DNA of 15,200 bases, from assembly GCA_964472675.1 (NCBI GenBank), contig CAYYLO010000021.1:1-15200 (forward strand). Reading direction: 5' to 3'. This document shows, one piece after another, positions 6,029-11,550 of the stretch (the first letter of the stretch is position 1; each line of letters starts with the position of its first letter). Below the pieces are notes generated by a model. It had not been told where the DNA came from. It was given only the letters and a program-made list of their open reading frames with translations, and did no database searches. This stretch comes from 01-FULL-43-15b sp964472675. Lineage in GTDB: Bacteria > Patescibacteriota > Microgenomatia > UBA8517 > UBA10165. A program made the translations under genes and the position numbers.

Positions 6029-6946
6029 GTGCAAAAGCACGCCCCAGCACACCCAGACACTGACGATGACCGCCGTTCAGCATACCGTCGCTTCATCGAG
6101 GCGGCTAATCGGCGGCTCGCCGCTTACGAGCACCAGGCACGTGGCCGTACGGCTAACAACGAGGAGGATGGAAGCTGGATACCGGCCACCGTCCGCGAGA
6201 GCAGTCGCCGGATTGCCCTTGTCGTGCGAGGTTACTGCAGTTCCGCCGACGACACTCGACTCGACAAGATCGCGTACCTGTTCCGGCGGACTCACGACGT
6301 TCTTTACTTCAACTACCTCGGCCACGACGCCAACACGCCCTATACGCGCGCCGATGCCATGTGGCCCAACATCAGTAGCATGCGTCAACTGGCCGAGAGG
6401 CTCCAGGCATACTTCACACGATACCCAATGGCCCGTTTCGATCTTATCTGCCATTCATTTGGGGGAATGATTTTGGCCTATACTCTGGATAGGGCCAAGG
6501 CCACTGCCTTTTACGAGCGCATTAACCGAGTGTATCTGTTAGCATCCCCGATACACATGGATGCAGGTCTTCTTCCCGATCTGCCCGCTAGTGGGCGCCG
6601 TCGGTCCGGTATCTGGACACTTCTAGATGATTATAACGTTATAATCGGTGATCTTCCTCGGCTTAATAGGCTTGTTAGCATCCACTGTGTGGACGGGCAC
6701 GACGAACTTGCCTTTTACGATGACACATGCCTACGTGAATATGAGCAAAATGCATTCGGAAATAGTTGCCGGGAAGTAGATAATGATTGTGACCACTTTA
6801 CGATACTGGACTCTGCTTGCGCGATATCCATCATCTCTTCCGTGCTGAATAAGGATCTTGGCTGGCGCTCCTTTATGGGCACGCTTGTTGCTTGGATTCG
6901 GTTCTGGGGCAAAGGTCAGCAGCATCAACGTAAGGGCCAGGTGTGA
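6029..6946 (+). CDS. Alpha/beta-hydrolase (lipase/esterase-like serine hydrolase)
   Basis: The 305-residue protein has an alpha/beta-hydrolase core. A strand, RRIALVVRGYCSS (about 60-72), leads to a nucleophile elbow, LICHSFGGM. Catalytic Ser is S143; the usual first Gly of GxSxG is Cys here. The acid is probably D222 or D225 (CVDGHDELAF) and the His is H256 (DCDHFTIL). This order of Ser, Asp and His is standard. The substrate is unknown; lipid ester, thioester or peptide-like substrates are all possible. No signal peptide is seen, and the N-terminus is polar and Arg-rich. The start is a GTG and is uncertain. The C-terminal half is less G+C-rich than the N-terminal half and contains an 18-bp perfect palindrome (6629-6646). 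Confidence 0.82.
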   Translation: MQKHAPAHPDTDDDRRSAYRRFIEAANRRLAAYEHQARGRTANNEEDGSWIPATVRESSRRIALVVRGYCSSADDTRLDKIAYLFRRTHDVLYFNYLGHDANTPYTRADAMWPNISSMRQLAERLQAYFTRYPMARFDLICHSFGGMILAYTLDRAKATAFYERINRVYLLASPIHMDAGLLPDLPASGRRRSGIWTLLDDYNVIIGDLPRLNRLVSIHCVDGHDELAFYDDTCLREYEQNAFGNSCREVDNDCDHFTILDSACAISIISSVLNKDLGWRSFMGTLVAWIRFWGKGQQHQRKGQV

Positions 6947-7521
6947 AGGACTGCGGTCTGGAGAGGGGCCGGAAGACTCCTGAAGCGGGCCGTGCCGTTA
7001 ACCCGCTCACGTAGATGACGCAGGCTTCAGATGAGGCTGGCCCGTGCTCGATTTTCCGCGTGCGAGAGGGATGTCGAACTAGGGGGCGTGTACTATATCA
7101 GAATCAGACGCGGCTTCTTGACCGAGCGCGACCTTCAGTCGGCGGACGTGGGCAACGCCAACGTGAACACCACGTTGCCGAGGGCGTCTGGGTCCCACCG
7201 CGCCGGACTGAAGCAGCGGGGGAAGGCCGGAACATGCCGCCAGGATCACCCCCGTCACCGTGTGGCGCCCCGCGTACCGGAGCCAGTCAGTGACCGAATA
7301 GTAGAAGGTCTAGTAGGGGCGGTGAAGCGCGGCGCCAAGGTCACCAAGAGAAGGGCGCACCAGGGTACCATCGATCGATGGGAGCATGGCTTCCTCCGGA
7401 GCGCTGCGAGCTCGACACTCACAAAGCTCCCGTAGAGGCCATGCCCTCTGTCTTCACCCGTCAGGAACAGCAGAGCTCGGAGCTCGCTCTAGGGTGAGCC
7501 TGCAAGTCACATACGGCCTGG
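6947..7521. other. Gene-poor stretch in the G+C-rich block
   Basis: No convincing gene was found. A 134-codon ATG frame at 7031-7435 on the plus strand has no ribosome-binding site, no recognisable motif and a composition typical of chance frames in G+C-rich DNA. Structural features are alternative hairpins at 7151-7179 (GGCAACG with CGTTGCC, or CAACGTG with CACGTTG) and a 14-bp perfect palindrome, CCATCGATCGATGG, at 7368-7381. It may be decayed coding or regulatory DNA. Confidence 0.5.
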
Positions 7522-8040
7522 CTAGTCGTGAATCACACCGTTTTGGACTCTACGCCACTGCCTGTCATCCTCGACCAGTGCTCGAGTCCAGCCAGCGATG
7601 AGCCGCAGCGCGTTTCTTGCCAGTGGCATAAGCGATTCGGGCGGGGTCACGCCGCGCCGCTGAGCCAGGAGGCTATCACCCTCTGCGTATTGGATACACT
7701 CATATGCCCGCAACACACCCAAGATGCCGGGTGTATCAAAAGCGATCTGCTTCACCTGCCCCCTTAAGCTCATCTGCCAGAGGCCAACCTTTGGGTGCTT
7801 GTGGGGCTGCGCGGCATTACGCATCGGCTCATGTGATGGTGTCCCACCCGGACCTGGGAAGGTTTGCCCGAAGTCGTGCAAGATAACGCAGAAGTACTCT
7901 AGAGCAGCTTCCTGCAACAGAGCAACAGCCTGATGGGTCAGAAATGGGTCTGCGCCAGGCCCACCTCCTGCTGTGATCTTCCCCGCTTCTTCACAGTTAC
8001 GCTTTGCGGCCTGCAAGTGGTCCTCGCGCATCTTGCCCAT
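7522..8040 (-). CDS. Unknown protein, second gene of a minus-strand pair
   Basis: This 172-residue ORF starts with ATG at 8040, preceded by a good ribosome-binding site (GAGGAG on the minus strand, about 8046-8051). The protein is soluble and mixed in character. The N-terminal third is helical, a central segment, EAALEYFCVILHDFGQ, is followed by a Gly/Pro/His-rich stretch (PGPGGTPSHEP, PHKHPKVG), and the C-terminus ends with a helical, Arg-rich part. No known motif is recognised. It lies 30 nt downstream of another unknown minus-strand gene, suggesting one transcript. The ribosome-binding site and the spacing argue for a real gene, but composition alone would allow a chance frame. Confidence 0.5.
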   Translation of the reverse strand: MGKMREDHLQAAKRNCEEAGKITAGGGPGADPFLTHQAVALLQEAALEYFCVILHDFGQTFPGPGGTPSHEPMRNAAQPHKHPKVGLWQMSLRGQVKQIAFDTPGILGVLRAYECIQYAEGDSLLAQRRGVTPPESLMPLARNALRLIAGWTRALVEDDRQWRRVQNGVIHD

Positions 8041-8070
8041 TCCAGCTCCTCGCCGCCTGAATGTGTAAGC

Positions 8071-8592
8071 CTAGGAACGATAGATGGCGGGGAGCACGGT
8101 ACCGGCTGGGGCAAGGGTCTGCAAGATGTCGTGGTCTCCGAGGTCGCCGGCTGCTGCTGCTGAAACAGACCGGATGTAGATGGGTATCTGACGGCCTGAC
8201 AGGTTCTCTTGCAGCGCAAACAAGCGGCGCTCGTTCGCGTGCCTATCGAGGGTCCAGTCGTCTACAGCATGCAAACACCCAGGGAGAACTGAGATGACAT
8301 AGAAGAATGGCCCTTCGGGGTGATAACCCATCAATAACTTATTAATCAGTCCTAGTGTCTTAGCTTCTATCCAGAACGAGTAAATCGCATCAAGTTCTTC
8401 GCCAACCTCTACAGTTTGTTTGTTCTGCTCCGACACTGCTGCATCTGCTAGCCATCTCAGAATAACCATCCGTGTGTTCCTGAGATCATCAGGACCACTC
8501 TTCCCGTTGACTACAATCGGTTCGCGATGTGTGCTCAAACCGTCGACTGCTATTCCATGATGTTCTATCATCATCTCCTTACTTATGCTCAT
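8071..8592 (-). CDS. Unknown protein, first gene of a minus-strand pair
   Basis: The ATG at 8592 is preferred because a full Shine-Dalgarno sequence, GGAGGTG (8606-8600 on the minus strand), lies 7 nt upstream. A GTG at 8601 and an ATG at 8598 sit within or too close to it. The 173-residue protein is soluble. It contains VDGLSTHREPIVVNGKSG, a helical section VGEELDAIYSFWIEAKTLGLINKLL and a strand-rich part GPFFYVISVLPGCLHAVDD. The C-terminal part has IPIYIRSVSAAAAGDLGDHD. Its lower G+C content and balanced codons make it look more gene-like than its downstream neighbour. I do not recognise the family. The pair may form a two-protein unit of unknown role. Confidence 0.6.
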   Translation of the reverse strand: MSISKEMMIEHHGIAVDGLSTHREPIVVNGKSGPDDLRNTRMVILRWLADAAVSEQNKQTVEVGEELDAIYSFWIEAKTLGLINKLLMGYHPEGPFFYVISVLPGCLHAVDDWTLDRHANERRLFALQENLSGRQIPIYIRSVSAAAAGDLGDHDILQTLAPAGTVLPAIYRS

Positions 8593-8599
8593 TAGCATC

Positions 8600-8606
8600 A
8601 CCTCCC
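8600..8606 (-). promoter_or_regulatory. Strong ribosome-binding site that decides the start at 8592
   Basis: On the minus strand GGAGGTG precedes ATG AGC ATA by 7 nt. It contrasts with the native genes of this window, several of which lack a Shine-Dalgarno sequence, and so supports a different origin for the G+C-rich block. Confidence 0.7.
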
Positions 8607-8917
8607 TTTTGTGGTCTTAGGTTGCTCATCTTTTCAGTTGTACACCTAGCTGCTGCTTCTTACACGCCACGACCCGCCGGCGGCCGAGGCCGGTGCGAGG
8701 CTGGCCAACGCCCTCGAAACTGCACTTGACAGGCCTCTTGCCAGACGCTGCCCGCCAGCAGCGGCCAGCATGGTCCTTTGCGGTGCTCTGCCAGCCTGCT
8801 CGAAGTCGCGGCAACCGATCGTATGCCATGTGCGCGGCGACTACGGGCGGCAGAAGGGGCCGGTGAACCCATGGGTCGCAAATCAGAGGAAGATGGCCCG
8901 AGGTAGTCCGGTGGTAG
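8607..8917. other. Stretch without a clear gene between two minus-strand genes
   Basis: Minus-strand frames here run into the neighbouring regulator and end at 8626, but they show no recognisable motif or ribosome-binding site. The part nearest 8600 is less G+C-rich and may hold the promoter of the unknown pair; no clear -35/-10 pair was found. Nothing else could be supported. Confidence 0.4.
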
Positions 8918-9250
8918 TCAGTTTTCACGCGGGCTACCGCCCTCCTCGCCGAGCATACGGAAAACCGCACGGCAGCCCCCAGTAGCGAACCGGCCGTCGT
9001 CGACCCACTCAGCAACTCTGGTTACAGTCTTCGAGGCGAGGCCCAGCGTCTTGGCAACCTGACTGTGCGTTGAGCCGCGCATCAATTCACACGCTACCGC
9101 CCATCTGTCCGCGTGCCGCGCGACCTCCTGCTCGGTCATGATGTCACAGAAGAGCCGCTCCAGCAGTTCCTCGTTATCGCCACACGAGCAGATTGCCCGT
9201 AGCCATGCCTTCACCCGCGGCTTGTGAAACGCAGGACCAACCTCGCGCAC
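8918..9250 (-). CDS. TrpR/YerC-family helix-turn-helix protein
   Basis: The 110-residue protein fits the Trp-repressor superfamily (TrpR and YerC/YecD). A helical N-terminal half, ELLERLFCDIMTEQEVARHADRW (28-50), leads to AVACELMRGS and the helix-turn-helix THSQVAKTLGLASKTVTRVAEWV (61-83). The C-terminal GRFATGGCRAVFRML (87-100) also fits YerC-like proteins, which carry a Gly-rich segment after the recognition helix. These proteins bind DNA as dimers. TrpR responds to tryptophan, but the ligand of YerC-like members is not established, and none is predicted here. The start is GTG at 9250 and is uncertain. GTAC-centred palindromes at 9402-9438 lie upstream and could be its operator, which is inference. 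Confidence 0.75.
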   Translation of the reverse strand: MREVGPAFHKPRVKAWLRAICSCGDNEELLERLFCDIMTEQEVARHADRWAVACELMRGSTHSQVAKTLGLASKTVTRVAEWVDDGRFATGGCRAVFRMLGEEGGSPREN

Positions 9251-9565
9251 CAGTTACCTAGCTCCTTTTTGAGAACGGCCGCAACGTGGCCAACTTCTCC
9301 GTTGGGCCCGCAGCGCCAGTAGCCTAGCCAAAGTGAGGCGACTGCCTGCCCTTCGGGTCAAACCAGGGTGCGGCTCGCCTCCAGCCATATTGGCGACTAG
9401 AGTACCATGGCACGAGGGTACCTGAGTACCCGGGTACCAGACACCACTTGGCCGCAGAGGCGAAGATCAACGCGCGCCGTGGTAGCACTTCGCCCATGTC
9501 ACTGGCCCCAATGTCGCCCAAATGTCCTAGAGAGCCGGTCAAGTAGTCAGTTGGCGTAGGCATAG
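9251..9565. other. Upstream region of the TrpR-like gene with GTAC palindromes
   Basis: No gene is supported. Between 9402 and 9438 four GTAC tetramers occur. GTACCCGGGTAC (9426-9437) is a perfect 12-bp palindrome, and GGGTAC (9416-9421) can also pair with GTACCC (9426-9431) across a 4-nt loop. The right end of the region is the junction back to native sequence, within the MGMT fragment. Confidence 0.45.
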
Positions 9566-9778
9566 ATAGCGGGGTGGGCGTTGCATGGAAACAAGGATTC
9601 CCGAATTCCCTGCCACAGAGTTGTAAACAGGGAAGGTCGAGTGGCCGTCAATTATGCATTTGGCGGCGGTGGTGAGCAGAAGAAAAAGTTACTTTTGGAG
9701 GGGGTTACTTTTGTAGATGAGACGCATGTAGATCTAGAGAAAAACATCTGGGAAGATATGGAAAGGAAGGGAGATTAG
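9566..9778 (+). pseudogene. MGMT-family O6-alkylguanine-DNA alkyltransferase domain, truncated at its 5' end
   Basis: The frame is open from 9566 and reads IAGWALHGNKDSRIPCHRVV, the end of the DNA-binding helix and the active-site motif of MGMT. The alkyl-acceptor Cys is present (PCHRV), so this resembles a true alkyltransferase rather than an alkyltransferase-like protein, which has Trp there. NYAFGGGGEQKKKLLLEG and FVDETHVDL follow as in short, single-domain members. An in-frame TAG lies at 9563-9565, and about 35-40 N-terminal residues (the helices before the Arg finger) are missing, so this is a remnant of the gene on this scaffold. A TTG at 9581 is in frame but would remove more of the domain. 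It presumably followed AAG in one alkylation-repair operon. Confidence 0.86.
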
Positions 9779-9787
9779 GGGTAAAAT
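9759..9787 (+). promoter_or_regulatory. Predicted promoter of the CcdA-like gene
   Basis: A -35-like TGGAAA (9759-9764) and a -10 TAAAAT (9782-9787) are 17 nt apart. The ATG at 9796 begins 8 nt after the -10 box, the same layout as at the vapB and Nudix genes. The -35 box is weak. Confidence 0.45.
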
Positions 9788-9795
9788 AGATTTCA

Positions 9796-10464
9796 ATGCT
9801 TAGTCCTCTGGTAGTTTTTTCAGCAGCAGCCATTGATTCGATAAATCCCTGCGCGATTTCCGTACTCTTTTTAACTATTGGTTTCTTGTTTAGTTTGAAA
9901 AAAAGCAGGGGGGAGGTTTTGCGGACAGGGATGGCGTATGTGACAGGTATTTTTCTGATCTATGTTTTAGTTGGATTGGGAACTTTGCGTGCTTTGAGTT
10001 TTTTTGGAGCTCCTCATATTTTGGCTACAGTTGGAGCGCTAATAGTTATTTCAACTGGCGTGGTTGGCCTTTTGGGAACAATTTTCCCTAAGTTTCCTAT
10101 TAAGTTGAAAATTCCCCAAGTTGCCCACAGGCGAATTGCTGGTTTAATAAGCCGTGCGTCAATACCCGCAGCGTTTTCTTTGGGATTTTTAGTGGGTATG
10201 TACGAATTTCCCTGTACCGGCGGACCATATTTATTAATTCTTGGGTTGTTGCATGACCAGGCAACTTTTATATCGGGGTTCTTCTATTTAGCTTTTTATA
10301 ATCTGATTTTTGTTGCTCCATTGGTTATTATTCTGTTGGTTGCTTCGAGTCCGGCGCTGTTGGAGAAGGTGCAGGAATGGAAAAAGAAAAAATCACCAAT
10401 TAGCAAATACGGTTCGGATGTTGCTTTGATAGTGCTGGGGTTGGTAATTTTGTTGGTACAGTAG
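9796..10464 (+). CDS. CcdA/DsbD-like transmembrane electron-transfer protein
   Basis: The 222-residue polytopic protein has about six transmembrane helices. The two conserved motifs with the redox cysteines are DSINPCAISVL (C19) and YEFPCTGGPYL (C140). Family members carry electrons from cytoplasmic thioredoxin across the membrane to envelope thioredoxin-like proteins, using that Cys pair in the first and fourth helices. It heads a run of redox genes: two thioredoxin-fold proteins, thioredoxin, thioredoxin reductase and a DsbA-like protein. The start is an ATG 17 nt after the MGMT stop, with a possible promoter inside the end of that gene. The final acceptor could be any of the membrane-anchored thioredoxin-fold proteins downstream. 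Confidence 0.9.
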   Translation: MLSPLVVFSAAAIDSINPCAISVLFLTIGFLFSLKKSRGEVLRTGMAYVTGIFLIYVLVGLGTLRALSFFGAPHILATVGALIVISTGVVGLLGTIFPKFPIKLKIPQVAHRRIAGLISRASIPAAFSLGFLVGMYEFPCTGGPYLLILGLLHDQATFISGFFYLAFYNLIFVAPLVIILLVASSPALLEKVQEWKKKKSPISKYGSDVALIVLGLVILLVQ

Positions 10465-10468
10465 GCTT

Positions 10469-10537
10469 ATTACCTGCTTCGGGTCCTGCCACGGGTTCTC
10501 CTGTCCCGGGGCAGTGCTCCTGCCGTGCGCTTGGTAA
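10469..10537. repeat. G+C-rich hairpin element between the CcdA-like gene and the next gene
   Basis: CTGCCACGGG (10486-10495) pairs with CCCGGGGCAG (10505-10514) with one mismatch and a 9-nt loop. An outer TTACC (10470-10474) and GGTAA (10533-10537) could close it. Its base composition differs from the flanks. No T-run follows, so it is not a typical terminator. It may be a REP-like element or an mRNA-stabilising hairpin in the redox operon. Confidence 0.5.
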
Positions 10538-10554
10538 AAAGAAAGATTTGATCT

Positions 10555-11064
10555 ATGTTTACGAAAAAAGACTTTTCAAAATTATTAGAAAAAATTGAAG
10601 ATTCCAAAAAGAGGGGAGGATACGACCTCTCAACGGATGAAGATTTAAGTCTGGCTGTTGCCAACTTAATAAGTTTGGAAGAGCACTTTTTCTTTACTGC
10701 TGAAAAAACAGGGAAAAAGGAATATCTGGAGATGCTAAACGAAACCAGAGAGCTTAGAAAAGAACTTTTGGGCAAACTGGTGGGTAATCACGAAGGCGAG
10801 ACCTGGTGCATATCAAAGCATTTGTTGGCTGCAACTATGCGGCTGGTTGAAGTTGGGACAAAATTACAAACTGCCAAAAATCAAAAAGAGGCTGAAGAAA
10901 TGTTTGACCGCGCATATAAAGTTTATTCTTTGTTTTGGGCGTTAAAGTTAAAGTTATTAAAAAACGGTAAAGAGGTCAAAGAGTCTTTTGACTCCGCTCA
11001 GGATCATGGGGCCTGGACAACGCAGGATTTAGTGGCAAAATTAGTGGACTGCTGCAAAGAGTAA
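10555..11064 (+). CDS. Helical unknown protein in the redox cluster
   Basis: The 169-residue, probably cytoplasmic protein is almost wholly helical. Conserved-looking parts are LSTDEDLSLAVANLISLEEHFFFT (25-48), a NHEGETWCISKHLLAATMRLVEVG block (78-101) and a long helix around YKVYSLFWALKLKLL. Cysteines are C85, C166 and C167, the last two adjacent near the C-terminus. I do not recognise a family, though the helix pattern recalls four-helix bundles. It sits between the CcdA-like and thioredoxin-like genes, so a redox or metal role is possible but unproven. Residues 144-152 (SFDSAQDHG) are encoded by sequence matching the common TCCTGAGCGGAGTC-type repeat in reverse, so part of the C-terminal tail may be repeat-derived. 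Confidence 0.78.
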   Translation: MFTKKDFSKLLEKIEDSKKRGGYDLSTDEDLSLAVANLISLEEHFFFTAEKTGKKEYLEMLNETRELRKELLGKLVGNHEGETWCISKHLLAATMRLVEVGTKLQTAKNQKEAEEMFDRAYKVYSLFWALKLKLLKNGKEVKESFDSAQDHGAWTTQDLVAKLVDCCKE

Positions 11065-11085
11065 TACCAAATATTAAATATCAAA

Positions 11086-11466
11086 ATGCAAAAACCCATA
11101 TTAAAATTTACAATAGTTTGTACTTTTTTAGTTGTTTTTTTGATATTTGCTATTTTATTTTTGAAATTTAAATCCTCGGGAGCAAATGGCCAACAACTAG
11201 ATCAGTTTGCACAGTGCTTGAAGGACAAGGGCGTAACGATGTACGGGGCATACTGGTGTTCACATTGCCAAAACCAGAAAAAGCTTTTTGGGTCATCTTT
11301 TGCCTATGTGTCTTATGTTGAGTGTACTCAAGATGTTAAAAAGTGTGAGGAACAAAAGATAAAGGGATATCCAACCTGGATATTTGCGGATGGCTCCCGA
11401 AACGAAGGAGAAATAAGTTTGGAAGATTTGGCTGGTAAAACCGGTTGTACCTTGCCTGTAAAATAA
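11086..11466 (+). CDS. Membrane-anchored thioredoxin-like protein
   Basis: The 126-residue protein has an N-terminal anchor (about residues 8-27, ILKFTIVCTFLVVFLIFAIL) followed by a short thioredoxin-like fold facing outside. The active-site motif is YWCSHCQNQKKLF, with C58 and C61. KGYPTWIF supplies the cis-Pro. Further cysteines (C44 and those in VECTQDVKKCEE and KTGCTLP) are present, more than in ordinary thioredoxin. The CSHC motif is typical of the thioredoxin-like domain that accompanies VKOR-type oxidoreductases in bacteria. No VKOR gene is in this window. It probably exchanges electrons or disulfides with the CcdA-like protein and envelope substrates. The ATG lies in AT-rich sequence without a clear ribosome-binding site. 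Confidence 0.87.
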   Translation: MQKPILKFTIVCTFLVVFLIFAILFLKFKSSGANGQQLDQFAQCLKDKGVTMYGAYWCSHCQNQKKLFGSSFAYVSYVECTQDVKKCEEQKIKGYPTWIFADGSRNEGEISLEDLAGKTGCTLPVK

Positions 11467-11483
11467 GCACATCCCGTGTAATC

Positions 11484-11542
11484 TGTCATCCTGGCTTGGC
11501 CAGGATCAGATTCTGGTGTCGCTAACGCTTCCCAGAATGACA
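11484..11542. repeat. TGTCATCC-type repeat with two hairpins
   Basis: The element starts TGTCATCC (11484-11491) and ends GAATGACA (11535-11542). Hairpin 1 is ATCCTGGC (11488-11495) with GCCAGGAT (11499-11506) and a 3-nt loop. Hairpin 2 is ATTCTGG (11510-11516) with CCAGAAT (11532-11538). It belongs to the same broad family as the larger element at 12478-12685, judging by the ends. It lies just before the DUF3105 gene and could also affect mRNA structure. Confidence 0.65.
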
Positions 11543-11550
11543 ATTTAACT

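Larger units (their letters stand above)
5151..9565. other. G+C-rich foreign block interrupting an AAG-MGMT locus
   Basis: Base composition and codon choice change sharply near 5150 and change back near 9566. The left edge lies within AAG and the right edge within an MGMT domain, and neither gene has its other half here. Gene order inside is two plus-strand genes, then a long gene-poor stretch, then three minus-strand genes. I found no integrase, transposase, tRNA, direct target duplication or terminal inverted repeat at the edges. It may be a horizontally acquired replacement or a chimeric scaffold join; sequence alone does not decide. Exact edges are uncertain by some tens of bases. Confidence 0.8.

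Noticed and set aside
7031..7435. 134-residue plus-strand ORF
   Set aside because: No ribosome-binding site, motif or hydrophobic pattern; chance frames of this size are common in G+C-rich DNA.
8726..8731. TTGACA as a forward promoter in the gap at 8607-8917
   Set aside because: No -10 box at a suitable distance and no plus-strand gene downstream.
8626..9015. 129-residue minus-strand ORF overlapping the TrpR-like gene
   Set aside because: It overlaps a recognisable regulator in another frame and has no family features.
9324..9563. 79-residue minus-strand ORF over the GTAC palindromes
   Set aside because: No homology-like features, and it spans palindromic sequence and the junction.
5140..9580. 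Target-site duplication or terminal repeats at the edges of the foreign block
   Set aside because: Comparing both edges by eye shows no shared direct repeat and no inverted ends, so no transposon call is made.
9581..9778. The MGMT remnant as an intact short gene starting at TTG
   Set aside because: The frame upstream to 9566 still matches the MGMT domain, and the helices needed before the active site are missing.
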